A DNA stretch of 64,000 bases from positions 62,001-126,000 of the forward strand of contig NZ_AUKX01000005.1 in assembly GCF_000424985.1 (NCBI RefSeq), written 5' to 3'. This DNA comes from Arenibacter latericius DSM 15913. Its GTDB lineage: Bacteria; Bacteroidota; Bacteroidia; Flavobacteriales; Flavobacteriaceae. Made by a program: the position numbers and the translations under genes. The notes under the pieces are model-generated. The model saw nothing but the letters and a program-made list of their open reading frames with translations. It ran no database searches and was not told the DNA's origin. Shown piece after piece: positions 55,457 through 64,000 of this stretch (position 1 is the stretch's first letter; every line of letters begins with the position of its first letter).

Positions 55457-55702
55457 CATTTTATTCTTCAACCTACAAGAAGAAAAAGTTGCGCTATCTA
55501 TTTGCATCTAACCACTTACAATCAACACACTAAGACAATCACCATCACATTTAAATCATTTAAAACCTAGCAAATTGGTAATTCTAAAATTATATTTATC
55601 AATCACAAAAACTGGTTAACTCCCCATAAAACAAGGGCCAACAACCGATTATTATCTAAGTCAAATTAAAATATTCGAATAAAAGTATATATTTATAAAT
55701 TG

Positions 55703-55710
55703 TATCTTTG
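55703..55710 (+). promoter_or_regulatory. -7 element of the NrnA-like gene, leaderless
   Basis: TATCTTTG matches TAnnTTTG exactly and is separated from the ATG at 55716 by only five bases. Transcription starting the usual six or so bases downstream would begin at the ATG. Confidence 0.55.
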
Positions 55711-55715
55711 CGCCC

Positions 55716-56732
55716 ATGAATTTAGAAATAATTAAAGCAATCGATGCGCTTCTTGAGACTCCTCAACGCATCGTAATAATCCCTCACAAAAATCCTGATG
55801 GTGATGCCATTGGGTCCACTCTAGCTTTATGGCACTATTTAAACAATTTAGGACAGCAGGCCAAGGTGGTCGTTCCAAACGATTTTCCTAAATTTTTAAA
55901 ATGGCTTCCACTAAGTGAGCTGATCATTAATTTTGAAAAAGACACAGAATCTGCAAAAGAGCTAATAAATGAGGCCACAGTTATATTCACATTAGACTTT
56001 AACCATTTAGGTAGAATTGGCCAATTACAGCCCCTTTTAGAAGAGGCTTCTGCTACTTTTGTGATGATTGACCATCACCAAGAACCATCTGATTATGCGC
56101 AAATCATGTATTCAGATGTAAGCATGAGCTCTACCTGTGAAATGGTGTACAATGTAATAGAAGCTCATAAAGGTATAAACCATATAACCCCAGAAATTGC
56201 TATTTGCTTATATACGGGAATAATGACCGATACTGGCTCTTTTAAATATTCTTCCACCTCCAGCAGAACACATACTGTAGCGGCTAATTTAATTGAGAAA
56301 GGGGCAAATAACACCCTCGCACATAGCATGGTATACGATACTAACACCCCTAGCAGATTACATTTATTGGGATGTGCGTTAAAAAATATGGTGATTTTAG
56401 AAGAATTTCGCACCGCCTACATCACCCTTTCCCAGGAAGAATTAGATAAAAACAATTTTAAAAAAGGCGACACCGAAGGGTTTGTAAATTACGGACTTAC
56501 TCTAGAAGGAATTATTTTTGCGGTAATCTTTATTGAAAATAAGGACGAAGGAATAATTAAGATTTCTTTCCGTTCGGAGGGAGATTTTTCAGTAAACGAA
56601 TTTGCTAGGGCTCACTTTAATGGAGGAGGTCATAATAACGCCTCTGGAGGACGTAGTGAAATGAGCCTTACAGAAACCACTAATTATTTCACCTCCCTAT
56701 TACCTTCCTATAAAGACCAACTAAAGAAATGA
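55716..56732 (+). CDS. NrnA-like bifunctional oligoribonuclease/pAp phosphatase (DHH family)
   Basis: 338 residues. The DHH phosphoesterase pattern is complete: IVIIPHKNPDGDAIGS (first Asp cluster), FTLDFNHLGRIG, VMIDHHQEP (DHH), IMTDTGSFKYSSTS. The DHHA1 half ends with the substrate-binding FARAHFNGGGHNNASGG. It degrades short RNA oligomers and 3'-phosphoadenosine 5'-phosphate. The mRNA looks leaderless. Its stop overlaps the gldI start by four bases (ATGA). Confidence 0.93.
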   Translation: MNLEIIKAIDALLETPQRIVIIPHKNPDGDAIGSTLALWHYLNNLGQQAKVVVPNDFPKFLKWLPLSELIINFEKDTESAKELINEATVIFTLDFNHLGRIGQLQPLLEEASATFVMIDHHQEPSDYAQIMYSDVSMSSTCEMVYNVIEAHKGINHITPEIAICLYTGIMTDTGSFKYSSTSSRTHTVAANLIEKGANNTLAHSMVYDTNTPSRLHLLGCALKNMVILEEFRTAYITLSQEELDKNNFKKGDTEGFVNYGLTLEGIIFAVIFIENKDEGIIKISFRSEGDFSVNEFARAHFNGGGHNNASGGRSEMSLTETTNYFTSLLPSYKDQLKK

Positions 56733-57268
56733 GAAAGCTCTATTATTTGCTCTTGCTCGCTCTAATTACACAATGCGGTGTTCCGGAAGCAAGAAAACCT
56801 ATCAAAGTTAAAACAGGGAGTATCCTAAAAGAATCCGTAGAACGCAACAAGACATTGCTAAAACAAGAAGAAGAGCAAATCCGAAAAATAATCGCAGCCG
56901 ACAGTAATAACACTTATCTAGCAAGTGGTGGTGGCACTTGGTATCACTATATAAATAAAAATAACGAGAGTAACTACTACCCACAACCAGATGATTTAGT
57001 TACCATGCAGTATAATATTATTAGCCTGGATAACGACACAATATATTCCCAACAGGAAATTGGCACCATAACTTATAAGGTAGATAAACAACAACTTTTT
57101 CCAGGACTAAGAAATAGTGTGAAATTATTAAAGGAAGGAGAGCGTGCTACATTTTTAATCCCCTCTTCCCTAGCCTATGGCTATCATGGCGATAAAAATA
57201 AAATTGGGACAAACCTCCCAGTTAAAACAACAATTACCATTATAAAAATCGATAAAAGTCAAAATTAA
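56729..57268 (+). CDS. gldI: Gliding-motility-associated FKBP-type peptidyl-prolyl isomerase lipoprotein GldI
   Basis: 179-residue lipoprotein (Cys16 in ALITQCGV). The FKBP domain occupies about residues 90-178, with [43 protein letters not shown] and the closing LPVKTTITI. The assignment to GldI rests on the N-terminal conserved ETRKP-like region, the lipoprotein nature and flavobacterial context. GldI is needed for gliding in Flavobacterium johnsoniae, so the host may glide. Overlaps the NrnA-like gene by 4 bases. Confidence 0.85.
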   Translation: MRKLYYLLLLALITQCGVPEARKPIKVKTGSILKESVERNKTLLKQEEEQIRKIIAADSNNTYLASGGGTWYHYINKNNESNYYPQPDDLVTMQYNIISLDNDTIYSQQEIGTITYKVDKQQLFPGLRNSVKLLKEGERATFLIPSSLAYGYHGDKNKIGTNLPVKTTITIIKIDKSQN

Positions 57269-57279
57269 AACCACAAGAG

Positions 57280-58389
57280 ATGAGAAAAGCTTACCTATTA
57301 CTATTCATACTATCCATAGCGGTTACTAGTTGTAAATCTAGTAAACACGCCGAATTAGGCGATGGTATTTTTGCAGATATCAACACCAATAAAGGAGATA
57401 TTATATTAAAATTAGAATATGAAAAAACGCCTTTAACCGTTGCCAACTTTATATCTCTTGCCGAAGGAGAAAACCCATTTGTTAGTGATAGTTTAAAAGG
57501 AAAAAAGTATTACGATGGAATTATTTTTCACAGAGTAATTAAAGATTTTATGATTCAAGGTGGAGATCCAACGGGTACTGGTAGCGGAAATCCAGGCTAC
57601 AAGTTTAAGGACGAGTTTAATGATTCCCTAAAACACGATAAAGCAGGAATCCTTTCTATGGCCAATGCAGGACCTACCACTAACGGAAGTCAATTCTTCA
57701 TCACTCACAAAGAAACTCCTTTTTTAGATGGAAGACATACTGTCTTTGGAAATGTAGTAGCTGGAATGGAAGTAGTAGATTCTATTGCTAATGTAGAGAC
57801 TGGTGAAAGAGATAGACCCGTAACTGATGTGGTTATGAATTCTGTAGAAATTATTAGAAATGGAAAAGACGCTAGAAAGTTTGATGCCGTTAAGATAATG
57901 AGCGATTATTTTGCTAAGGAAGAAGAGAAAATTAAAGCAAAAGAGAAAATGATTAGCGATATGGTTGCCGAATTTTCCCAGCAGGAGCCACAAGCCAAAG
58001 AGCTTCCTTCCGGACTAAAAATATTCACCTTAAAAGAAGGAGAAGGCGATAAGCCAAAATTGGGACAAAAAGTAAATGTATATTATGCAGGATATTTATC
58101 TGATGGTTCGTTATTTGATAGTAACATTGAAGAAATTGCTACTCAATACGACGCATTTAACCCGGCTAGAAAGCGAGGCGGAGGATACCAGGCAATTCCT
58201 ATGGACTACAGCCCAGAAGCACCTTTAATTGCTGGTTTCAGAGAAGGTCTAATGGAAATGAAGGTAGGCGACAAAGTTCGTTTGTTTATTCCTTCTCATT
58301 TAGGCTATGGTGAGGCAGGAGCAGGTAACGTTATCCCTCCAAATTCAGATTTAGTATTTGATCTTGAAATCACAGAATTAGCCCAATAG
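57280..58389 (+). CDS. Cyclophilin-FKBP fusion lipoprotein (dual PPIase)
   Basis: 369 residues. Lipoprotein signal with Cys18 (AVTSCKSS). Residues about 30-195 are a cyclophilin ([57 protein letters not shown]). Residues about 250-368 are an FKBP ([47 protein letters not shown]). A charged helix joins them (about 200-240, [13 protein letters not shown]). Two unrelated proline isomerases in one lipoprotein would fold exported outer-membrane or surface proteins. It lies 11 nt after gldI. Confidence 0.9.
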   Translation: MRKAYLLLFILSIAVTSCKSSKHAELGDGIFADINTNKGDIILKLEYEKTPLTVANFISLAEGENPFVSDSLKGKKYYDGIIFHRVIKDFMIQGGDPTGTGSGNPGYKFKDEFNDSLKHDKAGILSMANAGPTTNGSQFFITHKETPFLDGRHTVFGNVVAGMEVVDSIANVETGERDRPVTDVVMNSVEIIRNGKDARKFDAVKIMSDYFAKEEEKIKAKEKMISDMVAEFSQQEPQAKELPSGLKIFTLKEGEGDKPKLGQKVNVYYAGYLSDGSLFDSNIEEIATQYDAFNPARKRGGGYQAIPMDYSPEAPLIAGFREGLMEMKVGDKVRLFIPSHLGYGEAGAGNVIPPNSDLVFDLEITELAQ

Positions 58390-58410
58390 GCATTCATACT
58401 TTACAATTAA

Positions 58411-58455
58411 AAAACCGCCACTAGCATGAACTTCATACTGGTGGCGGTTTTGTAT
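58411..58455. terminator. Bidirectional terminator after the PPIase operon
   Basis: AAAACCGCCAC (58411-58421) pairs perfectly with GTGGCGGTTTT (58441-58451), with further inner pairs. A T-run lies on each side. It separates the PPIase gene from the converging CBS gene. Confidence 0.85.
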
Positions 58456-58480
58456 TATAAACCCACAAAATTAAAATCTA

Positions 58481-58939
58481 TTACCACTTTTGGGACTTCA
58501 ATTCTAAGGTAGCTTTTAAAATATCTTTTTGGGAGATTTGTCCAACCAACTTCCCATTTTCAACTATAGGAAAACGCCTTCTTTTTTCAGTTAAAAACTT
58601 ATTAGCAGCATCAAAAATATTCATATCACCATCAATGGTTTCCACATTCTTAATCATATGCTCCTTCACTAGCTTATTAGGACTAGGCATATTGTGATAT
58701 CTTTTTTCACTGATATGCTTTATACAATCCCCTTCGGAAATAATTCCTATCAATTCGTAATTCTCGTTTACTACAGGCCCTCCAGAAATTTTATATTTCA
58801 ATAAGGCTTCAATCACCTCTTCTACAGCTTGATCTGGTCTAAATGTTATAAGCTTAGTCGTCATATAGTGCCGCACTCTTAATAGTGTTTCCTCTTCGGG
58901 TTGCACCATCCTAGGTCCCTTATAATTTTTGATAGCCAT
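58481..58939 (-). CDS. CBS-domain protein
   Basis: 152 residues with two CBS repeats: MTTKLITFRPDQAVEEVIEALLKYKISGGPVVNENYELIGIISEGD and then a second ending FPIVENGKLVGQISQKDILKA. CBS pairs bind adenine nucleotides and act as regulatory modules; here nothing else is fused. The partner is unknown. Monocistronic by spacing. Confidence 0.9.
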   Translation of the reverse strand: MAIKNYKGPRMVQPEEETLLRVRHYMTTKLITFRPDQAVEEVIEALLKYKISGGPVVNENYELIGIISEGDCIKHISEKRYHNMPSPNKLVKEHMIKNVETIDGDMNIFDAANKFLTEKRRRFPIVENGKLVGQISQKDILKATLELKSQKW

Positions 58940-59069
58940 ATTTATAGTGATTTTAATTTCACCTTATAATATAGCAAAAATTACAAAATAAACCTAACTA
59001 AACCTCTTAAGAATTAATCCTATAAAAATGTCATACAGCCTACTAGATATCATAATCCAGTATAGTAAA

Positions 59070-60530
59070 TTAAGCTTTCGGAATACTTTCCAAAATACTC
59101 AGCGTATACCTCCAAAACTTCTGTGTTGAAGAGATACTAGCTCTCTCATCCGGAGAATGCGCACCTTTAATGGTAGGACCATAACTAATCATATCTACAT
59201 CAGGATAGTTCTGCCCCAATATTCCGCATTCTAGTCCTGCATGACAGGCCACTACATTAGGCTCCTCATTAAACAGCTCCACATATTTGGCTTCCAATAC
59301 TTTTAAAATAGCTGAATCTGGATTAGGATTCCAGCCAGGGTAGTCACCGCTGAGCTTCACTTCATAGCCAGCCTTTTCAAATACCGATTTCAGGGATACT
59401 GCAAGTTCATTTTTTCCTGCTTCTACCGATGACCTAGTAAGGCATGCAATTTTCAAGCTCCCTTCCTTAACCTCAACTCTTGCAATATTATTAGAAGTTT
59501 CCACCAAATCTTCCATAGAAGCACTCATGGCGTACACTCCATTATGTGCACCTTCTAAAGCGGTCAATAGGTTATTCTGCTCCTTGCTTCCCATTACCTT
59601 TAATACCCCCCCAGTAGGTTGCGCTGTAATTTTTAAGTTAGGATCTGTAGAAGCAAAATCATTAATAACACTTTTTGCCCATTTCTTAAAATCTTGAGTA
59701 AACTTCTCTGCATTAACACCGTCTACAATTATCAAAGCAGTACTTTCCCTTGGGATAGCGTTTCTTAGTCCACCTCCATTAATTTCGGCAATCTTAATAT
59801 TGTACTTCTCAGTGGCATTCACTAGTAAACTATTCATAAGTTTATTGGCATTTCCAAGCCCTTTATGAATATCCATACCACTATGACCTCCGCTTAATCC
59901 TTTTACAGAAATTACAAATGCAACTGAATCCTCTGGACTATTTTCTTCATTATACGTTGCCTTAGCGGTAACATCTACCCCTCCTGCACATCCAATATCA
60001 ATTTCATCATCTTCCTCCGTATCCAAGTTTAAAAGAATATCTCCTTTTAGCAATCCTCCTTTTAAACCTTTAGCTCCCGTCATTCCAGTTTCCTCATCAA
60101 TTGTAAAAAGCGCCTCTAAAGCGGGGTGAGGAATGTCCTTGCTTTCTAATATGGTCATAATAGTGGCTACGCCCAAACCGTTATCTGCACCTAAAGTAGT
60201 ACCTTGAGCCCTAACCCAATCTCCATCTACGTACATTTGTATTCCTTGGGTATCAAAATCGAATTCTGTGTCGTTATTTTTCTGATGCACCATATCTAGG
60301 TGCGACTGTAAGATAACCGATTTTCGATCTTCCATCCCTTGAGTAGCAGGTTTTCTTATGATTACGTTGCCCACCTCATCTTTAATAGTTTCTAATCCAA
60401 GATTTTTACCAAAATCCATCATGAATTCTATTACTCTTTCTTCTTTTTTAGATGGCCGTGGCACTGCATTCAGATCTGCAAATTTATTCCATACCGCCTT
60501 TGGCTCTAACTCACGTATTTCTTTTCCCAT
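59070..60530 (-). CDS. pepD: Aminoacyl-histidine dipeptidase (M20 family, PepD-like)
   Basis: 486 residues from ATG 60530 (MGKEIRELEPKAVWNKFADL), chosen over the longer frame because family similarity starts there and a -7 element lies 18 bases upstream. Metal and catalytic patterns are ILQSHLDMVHQK, LGADNGLGVA, TIDEETGMTGAKGL and LNLDTEED; the late CHAGLECGILG is also present. It cleaves Xaa-His and other dipeptides in the cytoplasm. Divergent from the DUF3810 gene with 72 bases between starts. Confidence 0.94.
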   Translation of the reverse strand: MGKEIRELEPKAVWNKFADLNAVPRPSKKEERVIEFMMDFGKNLGLETIKDEVGNVIIRKPATQGMEDRKSVILQSHLDMVHQKNNDTEFDFDTQGIQMYVDGDWVRAQGTTLGADNGLGVATIMTILESKDIPHPALEALFTIDEETGMTGAKGLKGGLLKGDILLNLDTEEDDEIDIGCAGGVDVTAKATYNEENSPEDSVAFVISVKGLSGGHSGMDIHKGLGNANKLMNSLLVNATEKYNIKIAEINGGGLRNAIPRESTALIIVDGVNAEKFTQDFKKWAKSVINDFASTDPNLKITAQPTGGVLKVMGSKEQNNLLTALEGAHNGVYAMSASMEDLVETSNNIARVEVKEGSLKIACLTRSSVEAGKNELAVSLKSVFEKAGYEVKLSGDYPGWNPNPDSAILKVLEAKYVELFNEEPNVVACHAGLECGILGQNYPDVDMISYGPTIKGAHSPDERASISSTQKFWRYTLSILESIPKA

Positions 60531-60548
60531 AAATATAAATCTAGATCC

Positions 60549-60556
60549 CAAAAATA
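60549..60556 (-). promoter_or_regulatory. -7 element of pepD
   Basis: TATTTTTG on the minus strand matches TAnnTTTG exactly and lies 18 bases before the pepD ATG. It is part of a compact divergent promoter with 60590-60597. Confidence 0.5.
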
Positions 60557-60589
60557 CAGATAGAAAAATAACTATGCGAGAATATTGGT

Positions 60590-60597
60590 TAAATTTG
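60590..60597 (+). promoter_or_regulatory. -7 element of the DUF3810 gene, leaderless
   Basis: TAAATTTG matches TAnnTTTG and is five bases from the ATG at 60603, the same spacing as at the NrnA-like gene. The mRNA would begin at or next to the start codon. Confidence 0.5.
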
Positions 60598-60602
60598 GAC
60601 GG

Positions 60603-61670
60603 ATGAAACAAAAATTTAAAAATCTCATCGCCCTATCCCTCCTACCCCAAATATTTTTGGTGAAGTGGATAGGTACTAATCCCGAGATTATAGAGAAATA
60701 CTACAGTAAGGGATTATATCCTATCATATCAGGGTTTTGGCGCGCACTTTTAGGGTGGATACCTTTTTCCATTGGAGATATTTTATATGCCCTTCTCATT
60801 ATTATTGCAATAAGATATCTTATTGTTAATCGTAAACAGATAGGAAAAAAGCCTTTATGGTTCCTTAGAGATATTGTAATGGTGGCATCTGTGGCATATT
60901 TCAGTTTTCATATTTTATGGGGCTTTAATTACTATAGGGAACCCTTAGCCAAAACATTACAATTAAATGAACAACACAGCCAACAAGATTTAGTAGATTT
61001 TGTAGACAGATTGGTAGCTAAGACTAATGAGGCACAATTTCAACTAACCAAGGATACTACCAAAATGGTAGAAATCCCCTATAGTAAAAAAGAAATATTT
61101 AAAATTACCATAGATGGTTACCAATCTTTAGAAAAGCAACTCCCTTTATTTTCCTACAAAAGCCCTAGCATAAAGAAATCTCTTTTTAGCACTCCCCTTA
61201 CCTATATGGGCTATGGCGGGTATCTAAATCCATTCACCAATGAGGCTCAGGCAAACGGAAGGATACCAAACTTTAGGTTTCCTATTATAAGCGGGCATGA
61301 AATTGGCCATCAACTAGGGTACTCTGCAGAGAACGAAACCAACTTTATCGGTTACTTAGTTACTGTAAAAAATGAAGATCCCTATTTTAAATACGCTGCC
61401 TATGCTTATGCACTTAGTTATTGTCTAAGCGACCTAGCATATAGGGATCGAGAACTATTTGATAATGCCTATAGCCAACTAAACGCAGGGGTAATTAAAA
61501 ATTATAAGGAAGTTACCGATTTTTGGAAAGCCCACGAAAACCCAATGGAACCTATTTTTAAATCGATTTACAGCTCTTTCTTAAAAGCCAATAACCAATC
61601 TAAAGGTATTAGGAGTTATAATGCTGTGGTTTCACTTTTAGTTAACTACTATCAGGACAAACCTCTGTAA
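60603..61670 (+). CDS. DUF3810 membrane metallopeptidase-like protein
   Basis: 355 residues from ATG 60603; the frame also opens at 60585, inside the putative promoter. Two or three N-terminal hydrophobic helices (about 10-110) precede a soluble domain. SGHEIGHQLGYSAENETNF is an HEXXH-like zinc motif with the first Glu kept (HEIGH), so a zinc peptidase is plausible, with the second His-rich helix supplying ligands. DUF3810 is known in Bacteroidetes, but its substrates are not. Divergent from pepD. Confidence 0.85.
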   Translation: MKQKFKNLIALSLLPQIFLVKWIGTNPEIIEKYYSKGLYPIISGFWRALLGWIPFSIGDILYALLIIIAIRYLIVNRKQIGKKPLWFLRDIVMVASVAYFSFHILWGFNYYREPLAKTLQLNEQHSQQDLVDFVDRLVAKTNEAQFQLTKDTTKMVEIPYSKKEIFKITIDGYQSLEKQLPLFSYKSPSIKKSLFSTPLTYMGYGGYLNPFTNEAQANGRIPNFRFPIISGHEIGHQLGYSAENETNFIGYLVTVKNEDPYFKYAAYAYALSYCLSDLAYRDRELFDNAYSQLNAGVIKNYKEVTDFWKAHENPMEPIFKSIYSSFLKANNQSKGIRSYNAVVSLLVNYYQDKPL

Positions 61671-61718
61671 TAAAAGAATATTTAACAGCAATCATCATAG
61701 TAATCAAACACAAAAAAA

Positions 61719-61756
61719 TAACATTTAACCATAGCAACTACCCTTCTTAAATGTTA
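61719..61756 (+). repeat. Inverted repeat upstream of the amidohydrolase
   Basis: TAACATTTAA (61719-61728) pairs perfectly with TTAAATGTTA (61747-61756). The plus-strand tail is A-rich, so it is not a normal terminator for the DUF3810 gene. A TATTTTTA element (61796-61803) about 31 bases before the next ATG may be its -7 region. Confidence 0.4.
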
Positions 61757-61833
61757 AAAAAATCTAAACGCTTTACTCTTTTGTAAGGGAAAGGTTATTT
61801 TTAGATCGACTAATATAACTAACACAATTTAAT

Positions 61834-64000
61834 ATGAAAATGCGCTTTTTTGCACTGGCCATAATGTGGTGCAGTGTTTCATTATTTGCACAAGAATACT
61901 TTCCAAAAAATGATGGTGTTAAAGCAGAGGACCTCAACTACACAGCCTTAACCAATGCTAAAATTTATGTAACCCCTACAAAGGTTATAGATAATGCCAC
62001 CTTACTCATTCATAAAGGTAAAGTCGTAGAAGTGGGAAAATCCGTAAACCTTCCTCAAAATACGGTATCTATAGACCTAAATGGAAAATTTATCTACCCC
62101 TCCTTTATAGATGTTTATTCCGATTTTGGAATAGAACAACCAAAAAGAGCCTCTGGTGGGCGAAGAACAGCTCAATATGAACCTTCTAGAGAAGGATTTT
62201 ATTGGAATGACCATATAATGCCAGAGAACAAGGCTATAGGGGTTTTTAAATACGATGACAAAAAAGCAGAAGAGTTAAGAAAGGCTGGATTTGGAACGGT
62301 AAACACCCATATTCATGATGGTATTGCCCGAGGAACCGGTGCTTTAATTGCTCTTAATGGAAAGGGTAGCGACGCCGATCGTATTTTGGACGATAAATCG
62401 GCCCAATATTTTTCATTAAAAAGAAGTGTACTAAAATCACAATCTTACCCAAGCTCTCTAATGGGTTCTTTGGCCTTGTTAAGACAAATGTATTTCGATG
62501 CTGACTGGTATGCCAAAGGAAACATAGAAACCAAAGATCGCTCGCTAGAGTCATTGAACGCTAATAAGAATTTAGTGCAAATTTTTGAGGCTGGAGACAA
62601 AAACCATGTGTTGCGTGCACATAAGATTGGCAAAACCTTTAACATTCCTTATGTAATTTTAACAGGAGGCAATGAATACGAAAATATCACAGATATAAAA
62701 GCTACCAACGCCAAGTTAATAGTTCCTATTAATTTCCCAAAGGCGTATGACGTATCCAACCCATTTCAAGCCCAATTTATAAGCTTAAAGGATATGCGAT
62801 TATGGAATCAGGCACCTTCCAATCCTAAAGTGCTTGAGGAAAACGAAATAACCTTTAGCCTTACCTTACATGACTTAAAATCTCCCGGAGAGTTTAAAGA
62901 CAAGCTAGCAACTGCTATAGAATATGGACTATCCAAAGCTACTGCCTTAAAGGCACTTACCACCGTTCCTGCAGCAATTTTGGGAAAATCCGAAGAAATA
63001 GGAACATTACAAAACGGAAGTCAAGCTAATTTCCTAATTACCTCTGGAGATATTTTTGACAAGGGCACTGTGTTGTTTGAGAACTGGGTACAGGGTCAGC
63101 AGCATATTATAAATGATAAGGAACTTAAAGATATAAGAGGCAACTACGAACTAAGTGCAGGAGGAAATAATTACACCCTCTCTATTAGTGGCGAACCCGG
63201 AAAGCCCAAAGCAGAAATTAAAGAAGGAGAGGACAAGCGCTCTTCCTCTTTAAGTTACGACAACAGTTGGGTAGCATTAACCTTCCATAATAAAGAGGGC
63301 GATAAAATCTATAGAATGTCAGGGAAAGTCAACCCAGACTCAGATGATATTTCTGGAAGACTAATCCTGCCCAACGGCTCAGAAACTACATTCACAGCCA
63401 AGAAAACCTCCTCTTTTTCAGAAAAGCCTAAAAATAACAAACAAGACAAAACTCCAGTAGTTCAGCCAGTCACCTATCCTAATGTAGGCTACGGATACGC
63501 TAGTAGACCAAAGCAAGAAACTATATTGTTTAAGAATGCTACCGTATGGACTAGCGAGGAAGCAGGAATATTGGAGGCTACCGATGTACTGATAAATAAT
63601 GGAAAAATCTCTAAAATTGGGAAAAACCTTAGTACAAGAGGCGCTACTGTAATAGATGCTACGGGGAAACACCTTACGGCAGGAATTATTGACGAGCACA
63701 GCCATATTGCGTTATTATCTGTTAACGAAAGCGGACAGAATTCCACTGCAGAAGTAAAAATGGAAGATGTGGTAGACTCAGAGCATATAGGAATCTATCG
63801 TAACCTAGCAGGTGGAGTAACCTCAGCCCAACTACTACACGGATCTGCAAACCCAATTGGAGGAAGATCTGCTATTATTAAATTAAAATGGGGAGCAAGT
63901 GCTGACGAGATGATCTATGATAACTCTCCTAAATTTATCAAATTCGCATTAGGCGAAAATGTAAAACAGTCTAACTGGAGCAGTTTTAGTAGATTCCCCC
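61834..64000 (+). CDS. Exported tandem amidohydrolase (3' truncated by window edge)
   Basis: Open from ATG 61834 to the window end (722 codons visible). Signal peptide with cleavage after LFA|QEY near residue 20. There are two amidohydrolase modules. The first (about 30-420) has GKFIYPSFIDVYSD where the metal-binding HxH should be, so its metal site is degenerate. The second begins near residue 565 (TILFKNATVWTS) and has an intact GIIDEHSHIAL motif followed by LAGGVTSAQLLHGSANPIGG. Such long proteins are common in Bacteroidetes and are annotated as imidazolonepropionase-like amidohydrolases. The substrate is unknown. Confidence 0.88.
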   Translation, partial: MKMRFFALAIMWCSVSLFAQEYFPKNDGVKAEDLNYTALTNAKIYVTPTKVIDNATLLIHKGKVVEVGKSVNLPQNTVSIDLNGKFIYPSFIDVYSDFGIEQPKRASGGRRTAQYEPSREGFYWNDHIMPENKAIGVFKYDDKKAEELRKAGFGTVNTHIHDGIARGTGALIALNGKGSDADRILDDKSAQYFSLKRSVLKSQSYPSSLMGSLALLRQMYFDADWYAKGNIETKDRSLESLNANKNLVQIFEAGDKNHVLRAHKIGKTFNIPYVILTGGNEYENITDIKATNAKLIVPINFPKAYDVSNPFQAQFISLKDMRLWNQAPSNPKVLEENEITFSLTLHDLKSPGEFKDKLATAIEYGLSKATALKALTTVPAAILGKSEEIGTLQNGSQANFLITSGDIFDKGTVLFENWVQGQQHIINDKELKDIRGNYELSAGGNNYTLSISGEPGKPKAEIKEGEDKRSSSLSYDNSWVALTFHNKEGDKIYRMSGKVNPDSDDISGRLILPNGSETTFTAKKTSSFSEKPKNNKQDKTPVVQPVTYPNVGYGYASRPKQETILFKNATVWTSEEAGILEATDVLINNGKISKIGKNLSTRGATVIDATGKHLTAGIIDEHSHIALLSVNESGQNSTAEVKMEDVVDSEHIGIYRNLAGGVTSAQLLHGSANPIGGRSAIIKLKWGASADEMIYDNSPKFIKFALGENVKQSNWSSFSRFP

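Noticed and set aside
1-64000. CRISPR array, tRNA, rRNA or prophage
   Set aside because: No regularly spaced repeats, no cloverleaf-like segments and no phage structural or transposase genes were found on reading.

Overview
The window is a 64-kb chromosomal piece of a member of the Bacteroidetes, most likely a marine or soil Flavobacteriaceae. The evidence is a SusC/SusD pair, many lipoproteins with short lipoboxes, the gliding-motility FKBP lipoprotein GldI, the low-GC A-rich leaders, the absence of Shine-Dalgarno-like leaders, and repeated Bacteroidetes-type -7 elements (TAnnTTTG) a few bases upstream of start codons. No rRNA, tRNA, CRISPR array, prophage or intact insertion sequence was recognised. 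Gene density is high. The SusC gene at the left edge lacks its 5' end, and the amidohydrolase gene at the right edge lacks its 3' end. Region 1 (1-21328) looks like a peptidoglycan amino-sugar uptake and recycling locus. It holds a SusC/SusD outer-membrane importer, a GHL10/YngK-like lipoprotein and a sodium:solute symporter. Next comes a 1286-residue exported protein with a phosphodiester-glycosidase (NAGPA) domain, a golvesin-like domain, a metallophosphoesterase and a C-terminal propeller-like region. Then follow a NagX/HGSNAT-like membrane protein, a NagZ-type GH3 fused to an AmiE-like serine hydrolase, and anhydro-MurNAc kinase AnmK. The locus runs directly into an acetate module (DUF4212 small subunit, VC_2705-type symporter, acetyl-CoA synthetase), with a structured leader in front of acs. 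Release of acetate from N-acetyl sugars would link the two parts; this is an inference. Region 2 (21596-25317) is a set of minus-strand accessory genes: a Bcr/CflA-type MFS exporter, a DUF2914 membrane protein and a Tat-exported sugar isomerase/epimerase-like protein. Region 3 (25716-33751) is the most unusual part. An ATP-grasp dikinase with glucan-water-dikinase/PEP-synthase-like catalytic motifs carries an export signal. It is followed after 1 nt by a beta-lactamase-fold serine hydrolase, which converges on an NTT-type (ADP/ATP carrier-like) membrane protein fused to HEAT-like repeats. A second beta-lactamase-fold serine hydrolase lies beyond it. An exported ATP-dependent phosphotransferase next to a nucleotide-carrier homologue suggests an undescribed extracytoplasmic phosphotransfer system. 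Region 4 (34038-44793) is housekeeping: uridine kinase, a FtsB/DivIC-like protein, both methylmalonyl-CoA mutase subunits, ParA-ParB, a DUF5683 protein, DapB, a long signal peptidase I, a WbqC-like protein and a DUF6122-like protein. Region 5 (45007-46649) holds a Tat-exported Gfo/Idh/MocA oxidoreductase followed by the decayed tail of a DUF1080 (3-keto-disaccharide hydrolase family) gene. Region 6 (46829-61670) is core functions: a MutL operon with two rhomboid proteases and a membrane-anchored EEP-family phosphatase/nuclease; RibH with a TPR protein; RecF with a lipoprotein and DUF721; Ndk; an NrnA-like DHH phosphoesterase with GldI and a cyclophilin-FKBP fusion; a CBS protein; and PepD divergent from a DUF3810 protein. 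The window ends inside a tandem amidohydrolase gene (61834-64000).
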